From IMG/VR virus record IMGVR_UViG_3300025679_000012, positions 1 through 43,514 of that record: a DNA stretch of 43,514 bases. One strand, given 5' to 3'. The notes beneath the pieces are model-generated. The model ran no database searches. It saw only the letters and a list, made by a program, of their open reading frames with translations, and was not told the DNA's origin. Origin of the DNA: a virus. The position numbers and the translations under genes were made by a program. Of the stretch, positions 15,967 to 23,260 are shown in pieces; the stretch's first letter is position 1, and each line of letters begins with the position of its first letter.

Positions 15967-16478
15967 TAAAAAAGCTCCTACACATACTCCTCAAACAAAA
16001 GCCAGAAGGTGTACGCATCACCGGAGAAATAACGGTGCGAGCATACCGCGCAGGCACGCAGGAACTCATATCGGAGAGCGTGACCAAGAACATGATTATG
16101 CAGGCCGGGAGCACCGGCCTCGACCTCGTCATTCAGCGACTCATTGCGGTGAATACCTACAGCCTCAACATCAACTACGGAGAGATTGGCACCGGCAACA
16201 CTGCAGTGGCATTAACCGACGTGGGCAACACAACCCCGGCATTCCGCACCGTGCCATCGCTTCAGCAAGACTTCGGACAGTCACAGGCAGTGCTTCAGTT
16301 CTTCTTCCCCGACGGATCACTCACCAACCAGACGTACTACGAATTCGCAACCTTCGTTGACGGAGCATCGGGCCTCGGGACCGGGCAGGTTTTTAACCAC
16401 GCACTCCTCGGCACCCCCTACGTGAAGTCGTCCGGCCAAGACACCACTGTGCAGGTGGTCTTCACCATCACGCAATAA
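15963..16478 (+). CDS. Tail tip/baseplate protein, unknown family
   Basis: 171 residues, starting MIKKLLHILLKQKPEGVRI with start overlapping the hub stop by 4 nt. It has a beta-rich body (ITVRAYRAGTQEL, NYGEIGTGNTAVALTDVG) and ends TVQVVFTITQ. It has the amino-acid style of tail-tip or baseplate-associated proteins with 'GTGxxxV..D..L' loops. Located between the hub and the adhesin gene, it probably forms the tail tip. Function otherwise unresolved. Confidence 0.6.
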   Translation: MIKKLLHILLKQKPEGVRITGEITVRAYRAGTQELISESVTKNMIMQAGSTGLDLVIQRLIAVNTYSLNINYGEIGTGNTAVALTDVGNTTPAFRTVPSLQQDFGQSQAVLQFFFPDGSLTNQTYYEFATFVDGASGLGTGQVFNHALLGTPYVKSSGQDTTVQVVFTITQ

Positions 16479-16482
16479 ATCT

Positions 16483-16490
16483 GCTAAAAT
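16483..16490 (+). promoter_or_regulatory. Extended -10 box, leaderless start
   Basis: TGC-TAAAAT, 6 nt before the ATG at 16497. This puts the expected transcript start at the start codon. Confidence 0.45.
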
Positions 16491-16496
16491 ATATCT

Positions 16497-18212
16497 ATGA
16501 AAAGCGCACCTATCACGACCGCCGAAACAATCTACTCCGGAGACATTAATGCCATTCGTGCGGATGCTTCCGGTGCCGCAGCATTGAGTTGCCACCAGCA
16601 ACTCGGCACCATTGCACTCGGCACCAACGCGAGCAACACACAGACACTCACCATCACCGTAAACGGCACCGCGATCGTGATTCACTTCGTGACTGCAATC
16701 GGCTCGACAGCCAACAACGTACTCATTGGAGCGAGTGCCGCGGCGACATCGGCAAACCTCCTCGCCTTCCTGCAAAACCCATTCCTCACTAACACCACGC
16801 AGGTAGCAGCGACCACTGCAAACCAGACACTCCTCAGCTTCCTCACGTTCTCGCAAAACGGCACTAGCACCGTACTGGGCTCAAACAACAAGTCGGCATA
16901 CGCACCACTGACGAGCCTCTCCTGCAGTACCACAGTGACCAGTGGCACCTATACGGCCGCCACACTCAAGGTGTACGTCGAGCCGGGTATTTGTTACGTC
17001 AACGGAGTGCAGGTGAAGTTTCTCGGGGGCTCATCCCCTGCTGTTACTGCACCAGCATCGAACCCACGCATCGACGTACTCACCATAGATTCATCGGGAA
17101 CACTCGCGTGGACGACCGGCGCGGAGAACGCGAGCCCGAGCGCACCTACCTACCCAGCAAACAAAATACCGCTCTGCGAGCTCTACAATGTCGTGAGCGA
17201 GACAATCCTCAACGACTACGAAAACCAAGCGAGCGGGACCGGATACATCCTCAACGACGTGCGACCAATGGTCGAGAATGCATTCAACCCAGCGTCCGTG
17301 GCGACTGACCTAATTCCCGACGCTGACAACACCCGAGCACTCGGAAGTCTCAGCAAGGAATGGACCAATGGGTATTTCAAAAACAACGTATACGTCAACG
17401 GCCTCGGTGTAGCGATTTCAAAATACGGAGGTACAGGTACCGATGGCGCGCTGTCGATTACGAGTGGCACGACGACCATATCGGCCGCAAGTGCATACGT
17501 CGAGAAAAACTACACCAGCATGAGCATCACCAGTACAGGAAATCTCGCCATCACCAGTGCGTTCTACGGCACGAGCGTCACTCTGCGCTCGCAGGGAAAT
17601 GTGACCATCACGACCTCGAGTACGAGTGCCATAACCGTAAACGGTATCGGCGGAGGTCCTGACGGGTGGGTTAACGCAGACAGCCCGAGCTCCTCAACTG
17701 CAGGCATCGGTGGAGCAGGTGGTGGATCAACTACGGGTCGCGGAGCTGGCAGTGCTTCCGCATCGACCGGCAATCAAATCGTGGTAGCAGGCACAGGGCT
17801 TGGCGCGCTGTCGCCTTTCACAAGATGGGCACCTCCGGGTGGAAATGGAAGCAATGGCACCACGGGAGGCGCAAACGGTTTCTCTCAGGGAGGTGGTGGA
17901 GGTGGTGGAAATGGAGGTGGTGGTCTTTATATCGAATGCGGTGGAGCATATAACTTCACGACGGGGGCTCTCAATGCCGGTGGTGCGACAGGAGGTGCAG
18001 CACCGCACAACACGTCCGGTGGCCTTCAGGGGGGCTGTGGCGGAGGTGGCGCAGGTGGCAACATCATCGTCCTGTATTTCAGTCTCACAGCTGACTCGGG
18101 CACTTACAACGTGAGTGGCGGTGCAGGTGGCACGAACGGCTTCGGAGCAGCGAGTGGAGCCGCTGGTGCCAACGGTCTATCTTACAGAGGAGTCAATAAC
18201 TACCACGCATAA
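16497..18212 (+). CDS. Tail fibre/adhesin with glycine-rich tip
   Basis: 571 residues. The N-terminal ~250 residues are Ala/Thr-rich with SGDINAIRADASGAAALS; the middle has LIPDADNTRALGSLSKEW, a typical fibre-head motif (D-x-DNxxxLGS...W), followed by beta-helix-like ITSTGNLAITSAFYG repeats. The last ~190 residues are Gly-rich, with GGGGGGGNGGGG and GGAGGTNGFG, similar in style to the polyglycine sandwich tips of T4-like gp38 adhesins. The protein most likely contacts the host receptor. It is the last tail gene before the lysis genes. The fibre call is good; the receptor is unknown. Confidence 0.75.
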   Translation: MKSAPITTAETIYSGDINAIRADASGAAALSCHQQLGTIALGTNASNTQTLTITVNGTAIVIHFVTAIGSTANNVLIGASAAATSANLLAFLQNPFLTNTTQVAATTANQTLLSFLTFSQNGTSTVLGSNNKSAYAPLTSLSCSTTVTSGTYTAATLKVYVEPGICYVNGVQVKFLGGSSPAVTAPASNPRIDVLTIDSSGTLAWTTGAENASPSAPTYPANKIPLCELYNVVSETILNDYENQASGTGYILNDVRPMVENAFNPASVATDLIPDADNTRALGSLSKEWTNGYFKNNVYVNGLGVAISKYGGTGTDGALSITSGTTTISAASAYVEKNYTSMSITSTGNLAITSAFYGTSVTLRSQGNVTITTSSTSAITVNGIGGGPDGWVNADSPSSSTAGIGGAGGGSTTGRGAGSASASTGNQIVVAGTGLGALSPFTRWAPPGGNGSNGTTGGANGFSQGGGGGGGNGGGGLYIECGGAYNFTTGALNAGGATGGAAPHNTSGGLQGGCGGGGAGGNIIVLYFSLTADSGTYNVSGGAGGTNGFGAASGAAGANGLSYRGVNNYHA

Positions 18213-18216
18213 TTTT

Positions 18217-18453
18217 ATGGCACTACGACACGAAACAAAAGTAGAAAAGCGGACGTTTGAGAATCCTCAGACGCACGAGAAGCTCGAGCGCAGCGTCGAG
18301 GTGGACGAAATAGTCTTTGACCTTGTCTGTTCATGCGGCAAGAAAGGCGGAGAGTTCCGCTTCCCAGTCAATCACGGCCGAGAGAGCGACGATCACCTCG
18401 AAAAGGAACTGCTCGAAAAGTACTCGCATACCTGCGAGGACCACACCCCCTAA
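18217..18453 (+). CDS. Small cysteine-containing hypothetical protein
   Basis: 78 residues from the ATG at 18217, 4 nt after the previous stop. Contains a CSCGKKGG segment near residue 38-45, then HGRESDDH and HTCEDH, so a small metal site of the form C-x-C...H...H-x-C is possible. It lies at the boundary between tail and lysis genes. No family recognised; a role in lysis or as a virion accessory is open. Confidence 0.5.
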   Translation: MALRHETKVEKRTFENPQTHEKLERSVEVDEIVFDLVCSCGKKGGEFRFPVNHGRESDDHLEKELLEKYSHTCEDHTP

Positions 18454-18454
18454 T

Positions 18455-18883
18455 ATGAACGTCTTAACCTTAACAAACATCGTCATGTTCGGAGGCTACA
18501 TCATAGCCGGCGTTCTTGTTGTGCTGGGCATGTTTGGAATGCAGGTGCGCCAACGACGCGGAGAGAGCGACACAGTAGCAAGCACACTCATCAACAACCT
18601 GCAGGCATCGCTCAAGCTTACGGAGGACAACCTCAAGACGACGATGGGAAGGCTCGACACCACGACCAAGGAACTGCATCAGATGCAGGGACGCAACACA
18701 GTGCTCGAGCAGCTCTTCAACGGTAGCGAGGGAAGTATCCTGTCGTTTCTCAAACAAGCACCCGAGCTGATGCGCGTCGCCAAAGAAAACCACGAAATCT
18801 CGCAGACCAACGCCGCCGAACTTAAGCAACTGACCACGTCAATAAACCTGCTCGTCACGGCACTCACCCCCAAGGCTGCTTAA
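18455..18883 (+). CDS. Membrane-anchored coiled-coil protein, spanin-like
   Basis: 142 residues from the ATG at 18455, two nt after the previous stop. One N-terminal membrane segment (IVMFGGYIIAGVLVVLGMFG, residues about 9-28) is followed by a charged coiled coil to the end. This single-TM plus coiled-coil layout, in front of an endolysin and a holin gene, is that of an inner-membrane spanin or an accessory lysis factor. I see no partner lipoprotein. The role is inferred from topology and location. Confidence 0.55.
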   Translation: MNVLTLTNIVMFGGYIIAGVLVVLGMFGMQVRQRRGESDTVASTLINNLQASLKLTEDNLKTTMGRLDTTTKELHQMQGRNTVLEQLFNGSEGSILSFLKQAPELMRVAKENHEISQTNAAELKQLTTSINLLVTALTPKAA

Positions 18884-18902
18884 AAATTAACGCAATACCA
18901 CT

Positions 18903-18914
18903 ATGAAAACATAG
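18903..18914 (+). CDS. Possible minigene MKT-stop
   Basis: ATG-AAA-ACA-TAG preceded by GCAATACCACT, the same kind of leader that precedes real genes here. Very short minigenes are known in phage lambda (bar) where they titrate tRNA. It may be chance; a 3-codon frame is not evidence of a gene. Confidence 0.2.
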   Translation: MKT

Positions 18915-18951
18915 AGCACTCCCCCTCTTTATTCATCCTAAAAGCAATACC

Positions 18952-20127
18952 ATGAACGAACAAGAAATGAAGGACTTCGCACGTGGCGGAGCAATCCGCT
19001 CACCGAAAGACTATCGACAGGTGACCCTCGCACACATCGCCGGGGCCGCGCCTGCAGTAAAGCATTACAACTTCCACATAACGGACTTCGGTAAGGTGCC
19101 GGACGTCTTCCAAGGCCTCATTGGTGCGTGCCAAAACCACGCATACGCGGAGGTGCACATGCACCGCGAGTTCCGACTCACGGGAGTGATGCCGACACTC
19201 TCGCCACGCTTCCCATACGCCATGTGCAAGATTGAGGACGGCATCGTCGATCAGGGAACGTACACCAACATGCCATTCAAGATGGGCGTCAAGTACGGCG
19301 TTGCAACGCAGGCGGTCGTACCTAACGACACCACGCTCAGCTACGACGCGTACACCTACGGACGCGCGATCGTCAACATCCCGCCGATGGCATTCACCGA
19401 TGCAGACAACCACCGCATCCCCGGCTACATTCAGGTCGGAGACTACAACAATGGTGTGACGGTGGACCAGCTCTACCAAGCACTGCAACGCGAGCCAGAC
19501 GGCATCGTGATTCAGCTCACAGTAGGGGCGGAGTGGTACACAGCAGCAAACGGACAAACAAGCTGGGCGAAGGGTGCCGTTCTACCGATACGCAAGGTAG
19601 TGACTCCCATCGACAACCACGACATTACCCTGACCGGCATCGAGACTGAGGCAGCAACCGGCCGAGCCATGGGCTTCTTCCGTAACCACTGGAGCAAGGC
19701 GTGGGCATCAACAGGCGGCATCCCAAACAGTCCGCTCCCAGAAAACAACGACGGAGACGACGGCTGGTTCTACTTCGACGAGCATCCAATCGTGGACGCC
19801 TTCATGCCAAGTGAGATCCCGGATCCACTGCTCGCCATCATCAAGGCGCTCCCTGCAGAGAAGGACTTCAGTCATACGTGGGCAGTCGACCTCGCACCGG
19901 GTGCCACGGGACCGGATGTGCAAGCCCTGCAGATTGCGCTGAAGATTACGGGCAACTTCCCATTCAATCAGCCGGTGACTCAGTACTTCGGAGGTATCAC
20001 TGCGGCCGCAGTGAAGGCATACCAGACGGAGTACAAAATCGCCAACGCCGCGACGATCGCAAGCGCCAACGGTCACGTTGGAGGCCTGACTCGTGCGGCA
20101 CTTAATAAAATGTTTGCTCATAAATAA
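18952..20127 (+). CDS. Papain-like cysteine peptidase with peptidoglycan-binding domain (endolysin)
   Basis: 391 residues. The N-terminal ~250 residues carry papain (C1A) hallmarks: QGLIGAC (Q54, C60) equivalent to papain QGxCGSC with Gln six residues before the Cys nucleophile, H223 in NHDITLTG, and N245 in FRNHWSKAW corresponding to the NSWG box. The C-terminal region (about 310-391; PGATGPDVQALQIALKI, GGLTRAALNKM) is a PG_binding_1 type cell-wall domain. It sits between a spanin-like gene and a holin, so it should be the endolysin. A cysteine peptidase with a wall domain instead of a usual muramidase or amidase is unusual and suggests attack on a peptide bridge or surface protein layer. 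Confidence 0.75.
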   Translation: MNEQEMKDFARGGAIRSPKDYRQVTLAHIAGAAPAVKHYNFHITDFGKVPDVFQGLIGACQNHAYAEVHMHREFRLTGVMPTLSPRFPYAMCKIEDGIVDQGTYTNMPFKMGVKYGVATQAVVPNDTTLSYDAYTYGRAIVNIPPMAFTDADNHRIPGYIQVGDYNNGVTVDQLYQALQREPDGIVIQLTVGAEWYTAANGQTSWAKGAVLPIRKVVTPIDNHDITLTGIETEAATGRAMGFFRNHWSKAWASTGGIPNSPLPENNDGDDGWFYFDEHPIVDAFMPSEIPDPLLAIIKALPAEKDFSHTWAVDLAPGATGPDVQALQIALKITGNFPFNQPVTQYFGGITAAAVKAYQTEYKIANAATIASANGHVGGLTRAALNKMFAHK

Positions 20128-20131
20128 ATAT

Positions 20132-20482
20132 ATGGTTATAACAATTCTTCTCGGCATCGCTGCGTCGGTCTTCACTGAAGTAGCGACAGCCCTCAATAAG
20201 GTACTCAACAACACAGTCCTCAAGGGTGACGGTGCATTCCTCCTCGCGTTCGGTATGGCGTTCCTCGCATCGATTGTCAAAGAGGTGACGATGCCGGGCT
20301 TCCATTTCGCCGACCTCCTCAACTACGCGACACTGGTGCAGTACTTCACCGAGACCTTCACCGTCTCGCAAGTATTCTTCCTCGTGATTTACCAGCGCCT
20401 CGGTCTCGACGTTGGAGGGTCCAACACGACGACGACCCAGTTGCAGGTGTCAGCGAGCACGAGTGGAGCGACCGGAGTCTAG
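20132..20482 (+). CDS. Holin-like membrane protein
   Basis: 116 residues from the ATG at 20132, 4 nt after the endolysin stop (TAA-ATATATG region). Hydrophobic segments at about residues 2-22, 35-50 and 70-85 (ITILLGIAASVFTEVATA, FLLAFGMAFLASIV, VSQVFFLVIYQRL) give two or three membrane spans, typical of a small holin. The C-terminal ~30 residues are Ser/Thr-rich. It is the last gene before a strong terminator and structured RNA, ending the late operon. Confidence 0.65.
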   Translation: MVITILLGIAASVFTEVATALNKVLNNTVLKGDGAFLLAFGMAFLASIVKEVTMPGFHFADLLNYATLVQYFTETFTVSQVFFLVIYQRLGLDVGGSNTTTTQLQVSASTSGATGV

Positions 20483-20489
20483 TCAATCG

Positions 20490-20588
20490 GGGGCACCGAG
20501 CCGATCGGAAGCCAACATCGGCTGCACGGTATTGCCGGCTGCATGGAGGTGCGTGTGATAGCGCTTATTCCGGTCGGCACAGTGCCCC
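20490..20588 (+). ncRNA. Structured RNA element at the end of the late operon
   Basis: Outer 7-bp arms GGGGCAC (20490-20496) and GTGCCCC (20582-20588) enclose a 7-bp hairpin AGCCGAT/ATCGGCT (20499-20505, 20517-20523). Other short helices may form inside. It lies between the holin gene and the terminator, so it would be the 3' part of the late transcript. Could be a stabilising 3' UTR, processing site or small RNA. Confidence 0.4.
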
Positions 20589-20597
20589 TGACAAAAG

Positions 20598-20620
20598 AGC
20601 CCCAGCAATGGGGCTTTTTT
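20598..20620 (+). terminator. Intrinsic terminator of the late operon
   Basis: Stem AGCCCC/GGGGCT (20598-20603, 20610-20615), loop AGCAAT, then a T run. AAAAG upstream and TTTTT downstream extend it, so it may work on both strands. Confidence 0.85.
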
Positions 20621-20659
20621 GCTATTGGGAGTTATCCCCTCCCGAGCGTTCACGAACGA

Positions 20660-20688
20660 TTGACAGCGAACACGAACGAGAGTAATGT
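20660..20688 (+). promoter_or_regulatory. Early promoter with CGAAC operators
   Basis: TTGACA (20660-20665), 17-nt spacer, TAATGT (20683-20688). The spacer contains GCGAACACGAACG (20666-20678); just upstream lies the perfect palindrome CGTTCACGAACG (20647-20658). Similar sites occur at 22617 and 24570. A repressor binding here would block the early operon. Confidence 0.6.
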
Positions 20689-20719
20689 GTGGGTATTAGC
20701 AATTAAGATCAACAATGAT

Positions 20720-20950
20720 ATGAAAGTACAGATTACATTTAAGGATCCCGACGCACTCGAAGACTGCATCACTGAGGCATTGGAAGAAGTGACAGTCGAA
20801 GGAATCAGCGCAGACGAGCTTGAGGCAGTGAAGGAGAAAAGACGAGAGGAGGTGAGAGATCTCTGCCGTCAGTGGTTCAAGTGGGGAGAGTATCTCACGG
20901 TCGAGGTAGATACGGAATCAAAAACGTGTGCAGTGGTAGCGAACGCATAG
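20720..20950 (+). CDS. Small hypothetical early protein
   Basis: 76 residues from the ATG at 20720 (MKVQITFKDPDALEDCITEA); a longer frame to 20543 would include a terminator and is rejected. Mixed alpha/beta with Glu-rich helices and an acidic region (EEVTVEGISADELEAVKEK). It is the first gene after the early promoter. No function recognised. Confidence 0.55.
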   Translation: MKVQITFKDPDALEDCITEALEEVTVEGISADELEAVKEKRREEVRDLCRQWFKWGEYLTVEVDTESKTCAVVANA

Positions 20951-20951
20951 T

Positions 20952-21260
20952 ATGAACAATCTCACTATCACCGGCCAAGCATCCGATCGCACTGTGTACT
21001 ACGGTGCAACGGAGCTGAATCCGGCACCATCGAGGGAGCTTTACAATCACTCGCCGGACGGATTCTCATGGGGATACGGAGGGTCCGGACCTGCGCAACT
21101 CGCGCTTGCAATCTTGCTCGAGCACACGCAGGACGTACACGTCGCAGCATCAAATTATCAACAGTTCAAATTCGATGTGATTGCACACCTTCCAATCGAC
21201 CAAGACTTCGAGATCCCGATCTCGTCGGTCGATGAGTGGCTCGCATCGCATCGTGCATAA
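20952..21260 (+). CDS. DUF6166-like small protein
   Basis: 102 residues starting one nt after the previous stop. The segment LYNHSPDGFSWGYGGSGPAQ followed by LALAILLE is the hallmark of the DUF6166 family found on phages, plasmids and other mobile elements. The family has no assigned function. The protein is short, soluble and has no catalytic motif I recognise. Confidence 0.65.
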   Translation: MNNLTITGQASDRTVYYGATELNPAPSRELYNHSPDGFSWGYGGSGPAQLALAILLEHTQDVHVAASNYQQFKFDVIAHLPIDQDFEIPISSVDEWLASHRA

Positions 21261-21287
21261 TTTAATTCACAAATTAATCACACAGCT

Positions 21288-21470
21288 ATGCAACACGTAT
21301 CAAAAGAAACACTGCTCACGGCGAAAATAACTCTGAAGGCAGAGAGGATGCGCCTCGAGCACCTGCGCAACAGCATGGCACGCACCGCAGATGAGGAGAC
21401 CATGTCCGAATACAAACACGCGATCATTCGCATCGATCGAGCGCTTGCGGATATCGAAATGAACCTATGA
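21288..21470 (+). CDS. Small helical hypothetical protein
   Basis: 60 residues of almost pure amphipathic helix (AKITLKAERMRLEHLRNSMA, YKHAIIRIDRALADIEMNL), a likely coiled coil. Overlaps the next gene by ATGA. A regulator or assembly accessory is possible; nothing specific is visible. Confidence 0.5.
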   Translation: MQHVSKETLLTAKITLKAERMRLEHLRNSMARTADEETMSEYKHAIIRIDRALADIEMNL

Positions 21471-21610
21471 TAGAAATCACCGTAGCAACAGCCATGGAAG
21501 CACTCGAGGCTCTTCGGGAGGCAAGGGAGAAGTGCATAAAAAACGAGGAGCCGAAGCGAGCAGAGCGAATTACTAGAGCAATAGTCGAACTCAACAAAAA
21601 GTATGGATAA
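21467..21610 (+). CDS. Small hypothetical protein, 47 residues
   Basis: Reads MIEITVATAMEALEALREAR and ends ITRAIVELNKKYG, stopping at TAA 21608-21610. Starts at the ATGA overlap with the previous gene and overlaps the next by 8 nt, both typical of coupled phage genes. Helical and charged; function unknown. Confidence 0.45.
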   Translation: MIEITVATAMEALEALREAREKCIKNEEPKRAERITRAIVELNKKYG

Positions 21611-21914
21611 CAACGAAAAGAGAGTCGCCAACATGAGTCGCCCCGAGCTCATCTTCGAGATTGCACGGCACGCGCACCCGAGCTGGTACCACTCAATGAC
21701 CAAGTGGCCGACCATTGAGCTGAAGCTCTTCCTACTCGCATACCGTGGTCACGACATCCGCCACCCGAAGCCTTGGCCACCCATGGAGACAACAGAGCAG
21801 TGGCGCATTGCGATGAAGAAGAAGGTCTGGCTAGAGTCGCTGACATTGGTCGTCGGCATCGATTGGGGGATACCGGGAGGCTCCATTACCGTTCATCACA
21901 TCCACCGAGTATGA
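21603..21914 (+). CDS. Hypothetical early protein
   Basis: 103 residues (MDNNEKRVANMSRPELIFEI). Trp/His/Pro-rich middle (HPSWYHSMTKW, HPKPWPPMETTEQWRIAM) and a hydrophobic C-terminal part (ESLTLVVGIDWGIPGG). No recognisable motif. Overlaps its neighbours by a few bases on each side, so it is part of the early operon. Confidence 0.5.
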   Translation: MDNNEKRVANMSRPELIFEIARHAHPSWYHSMTKWPTIELKLFLLAYRGHDIRHPKPWPPMETTEQWRIAMKKKVWLESLTLVVGIDWGIPGGSITVHHIHRV

Positions 21915-22129
21915 GACGAGAGTCAATGACAAACGACGAGTACGAAAGCCTCACCTTCGACCCCAGCAAGATCCCGGCACAGTGCCTCACCTGCGGGAGC
22001 CGACAGATCGTGCTGGTGAAGATACTGGAGAGCGGCAACAGGTCGAAGAACCGCACGGGAGTGTGCACAAACCCTCCCTGCCACCACTACACAGACCCGG
22101 GAGAATTGGTCACATGGGTGCGCGAATGA
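21911..22129 (+). CDS. Small zinc-ribbon-like protein
   Basis: 72 residues from the ATG at 21911 that overlaps the previous stop (an alternative ATG at 21926 gives 67 residues). Carries C-x2-C (CLTCGS) and a second C-x4-CHH segment (CTNPPCHH), a plausible zinc ribbon. Such small proteins often contact DNA or RNA. One of several zinc-ribbon proteins in this early region. Confidence 0.5.
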   Translation: MRRESMTNDEYESLTFDPSKIPAQCLTCGSRQIVLVKILESGNRSKNRTGVCTNPPCHHYTDPGELVTWVRE

Positions 22130-22188
22130 TGCTACCATTAAGCTGGCGACCGGCGGGTGCATTTAAAGCCCTCCCACAGCCTAAAAAC

Positions 22189-22635
22189 ATGAAAACAACC
22201 AGAATCGTCATCGCCCTCGTTGCCATAGCAATAACCGGCATGGCCCTCCACAGCCTCCTGAAGGGCACAGAAGTGACCTACACGGCACCGGAGACAGTCG
22301 TAGTGACACCGGCACCACTTACCAGCGAACAGCAGGCATGGCTCGGGGCCCTCGAGTGGTGCGAAAGCGGAGGCAACCCCAAGGCAATCAACCCGAAGGA
22401 TAGCGATGGCACTCCCAGCTACGGCATCCTGCAATTCAAGCCCGGGACGTTTAGAACCTTCGCAGGTATCTATGGCCTCAGCACCTCGACGTCCTACATG
22501 AACCGAGACGAGCAGGTGGCAATAGTGACCCAGATGGTCGTTCGCAACGGGGTGAATTGGCACCAGCAATTCCCCGCCTGCGTTGCCAGATTAGGACTAC
22601 CGCCACTATCCCCAGCCGTTCGTGTTCGCTCTTGA
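22189..22635 (+). CDS. Exported lysozyme-like (transglycosylase-type) protein
   Basis: 148 residues from the ATG at 22189. An N-terminal signal anchor (IVIALVAIAITGMALHSLL) is followed by a small lysozyme-like domain: ALEWCESGGNPKAINPKDS, then GTPSYGILQFKPGTFRTFA, with catalytic Glu in the WCESGG motif. Resuscitation-promoting and related transglycosylase domains share this layout and cut peptidoglycan glycan strands. The gene lies in the early region, far from the lysis genes, so it may soften the wall early or act in host cell-surface remodelling. Comparable short lysozyme domains are common in Patescibacteria. Confidence 0.7.
   Translation: MKTTRIVIALVAIAITGMALHSLLKGTEVTYTAPETVVVTPAPLTSEQQAWLGALEWCESGGNPKAINPKDSDGTPSYGILQFKPGTFRTFAGIYGLSTSTSYMNRDEQVAIVTQMVVRNGVNWHQQFPACVARLGLPPLSPAVRVRS
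22617..22629 (+). promoter_or_regulatory. CGAAC operator, inverted orientation
   Basis: CGTTCGTGTTCGC is the exact reverse complement of the GCGAACACGAACG at 20666. It lies just upstream of the -35 box at 22632. Confidence 0.5.
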
Positions 22636-22660
22636 CCGTTAACAACCGATAGACTACAAT
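22632..22660 (+). promoter_or_regulatory. Early promoter, leaderless start
   Basis: TTGACC (22632-22637), 17-nt spacer, TACAAT (22655-22660), then 7 nt (TAATCAC) and the ATG at 22668. A near-consensus sigma70 promoter whose transcript should begin at the start codon. Confidence 0.65.
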
Positions 22661-22667
22661 TAATCAC

Positions 22668-22910
22668 ATGGCAAAGGAAACAAAAATAGATCCTCAAGCG
22701 TGGTACACGCTCAGGGATATCGTGCAACATGCAATGTTCCCGTGGCTACCTTCTTACTGGTCGGTGCAGAAGGCGGTGACCGAGAAAAAGATTGCTTCAA
22801 TCTTAAAGCCGGTCGTGCGGGGCAAGGGCACAAACGTACGGTACCAGTTCAAAGGGGAGAACATCCTCAAATTTATAAAATCAGTCGAGACGGGATCCGT
22901 CCGACTCTAG
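22668..22910 (+). CDS. Small helix-turn-helix protein, possible regulator
   Basis: 80 residues. WYTLRDIVQHAMFPWLPSY, then SVQKAVTEKKIASILKP and RYQFKGENILKFI read as a winged helix or excisionase-like DNA-binding fold: a helix, a turn, a recognition helix and a basic wing (RGKGTNVRY). It is the first gene after a promoter with the shared CGAAC operator, so it is the best candidate for the early-gene repressor or activator. DNA binding is inferred. Confidence 0.5.
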   Translation: MAKETKIDPQAWYTLRDIVQHAMFPWLPSYWSVQKAVTEKKIASILKPVVRGKGTNVRYQFKGENILKFIKSVETGSVRL

Positions 22911-22923
22911 CAATACCAATACC

Positions 22924-23229
22924 ATGAGCAAAGAAACAGCACTCCAGTCCTACACCAACGCAATGGACGCATTACTCAGTCACGAACGCGAGAACGCCTC
23001 AGTCTTCGATGCGCACCAGCGCCTCGCCATGGCAGTCATCGATGCCGACAACGCACTGCGAGACGCAGTAGCAGAGGCCGGGTCAGGCGTAAGCAATGGC
23101 AGCTTCACCGTCACCTACACGCCGGTAACGCAGACCGTCTACGATGAGGAAATCATCAAGGCGAAGTGCCCGGAGGCAATATCAACCAATGAGCGTCCCC
23201 CACGCATTACTATCGGCAAGGTGAATTAA
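22924..23229 (+). CDS. Hypothetical protein upstream of RecT
   Basis: 101 residues (MSKETALQSYTNAMDALLSH), preceded by CAATACCAATACC. Helical first half (RLAMAVIDADNALRDAVAEA) and a beta-prone second half. Lies between the putative regulator and the annealing protein; small genes adjacent to recT often help single-strand annealing but none is recognised here. Confidence 0.5.
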   Translation: MSKETALQSYTNAMDALLSHERENASVFDAHQRLAMAVIDADNALRDAVAEAGSGVSNGSFTVTYTPVTQTVYDEEIIKAKCPEAISTNERPPRITIGKVN

Positions 23230-23260
23230 TCACCCACCTCGCCTAAACAAAAGCAATACC

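Noticed and set aside
20543-20719. N-terminal extension of the first early gene
   Set aside because: It would run through the intrinsic terminator and the promoter; start at 20720 fits better.
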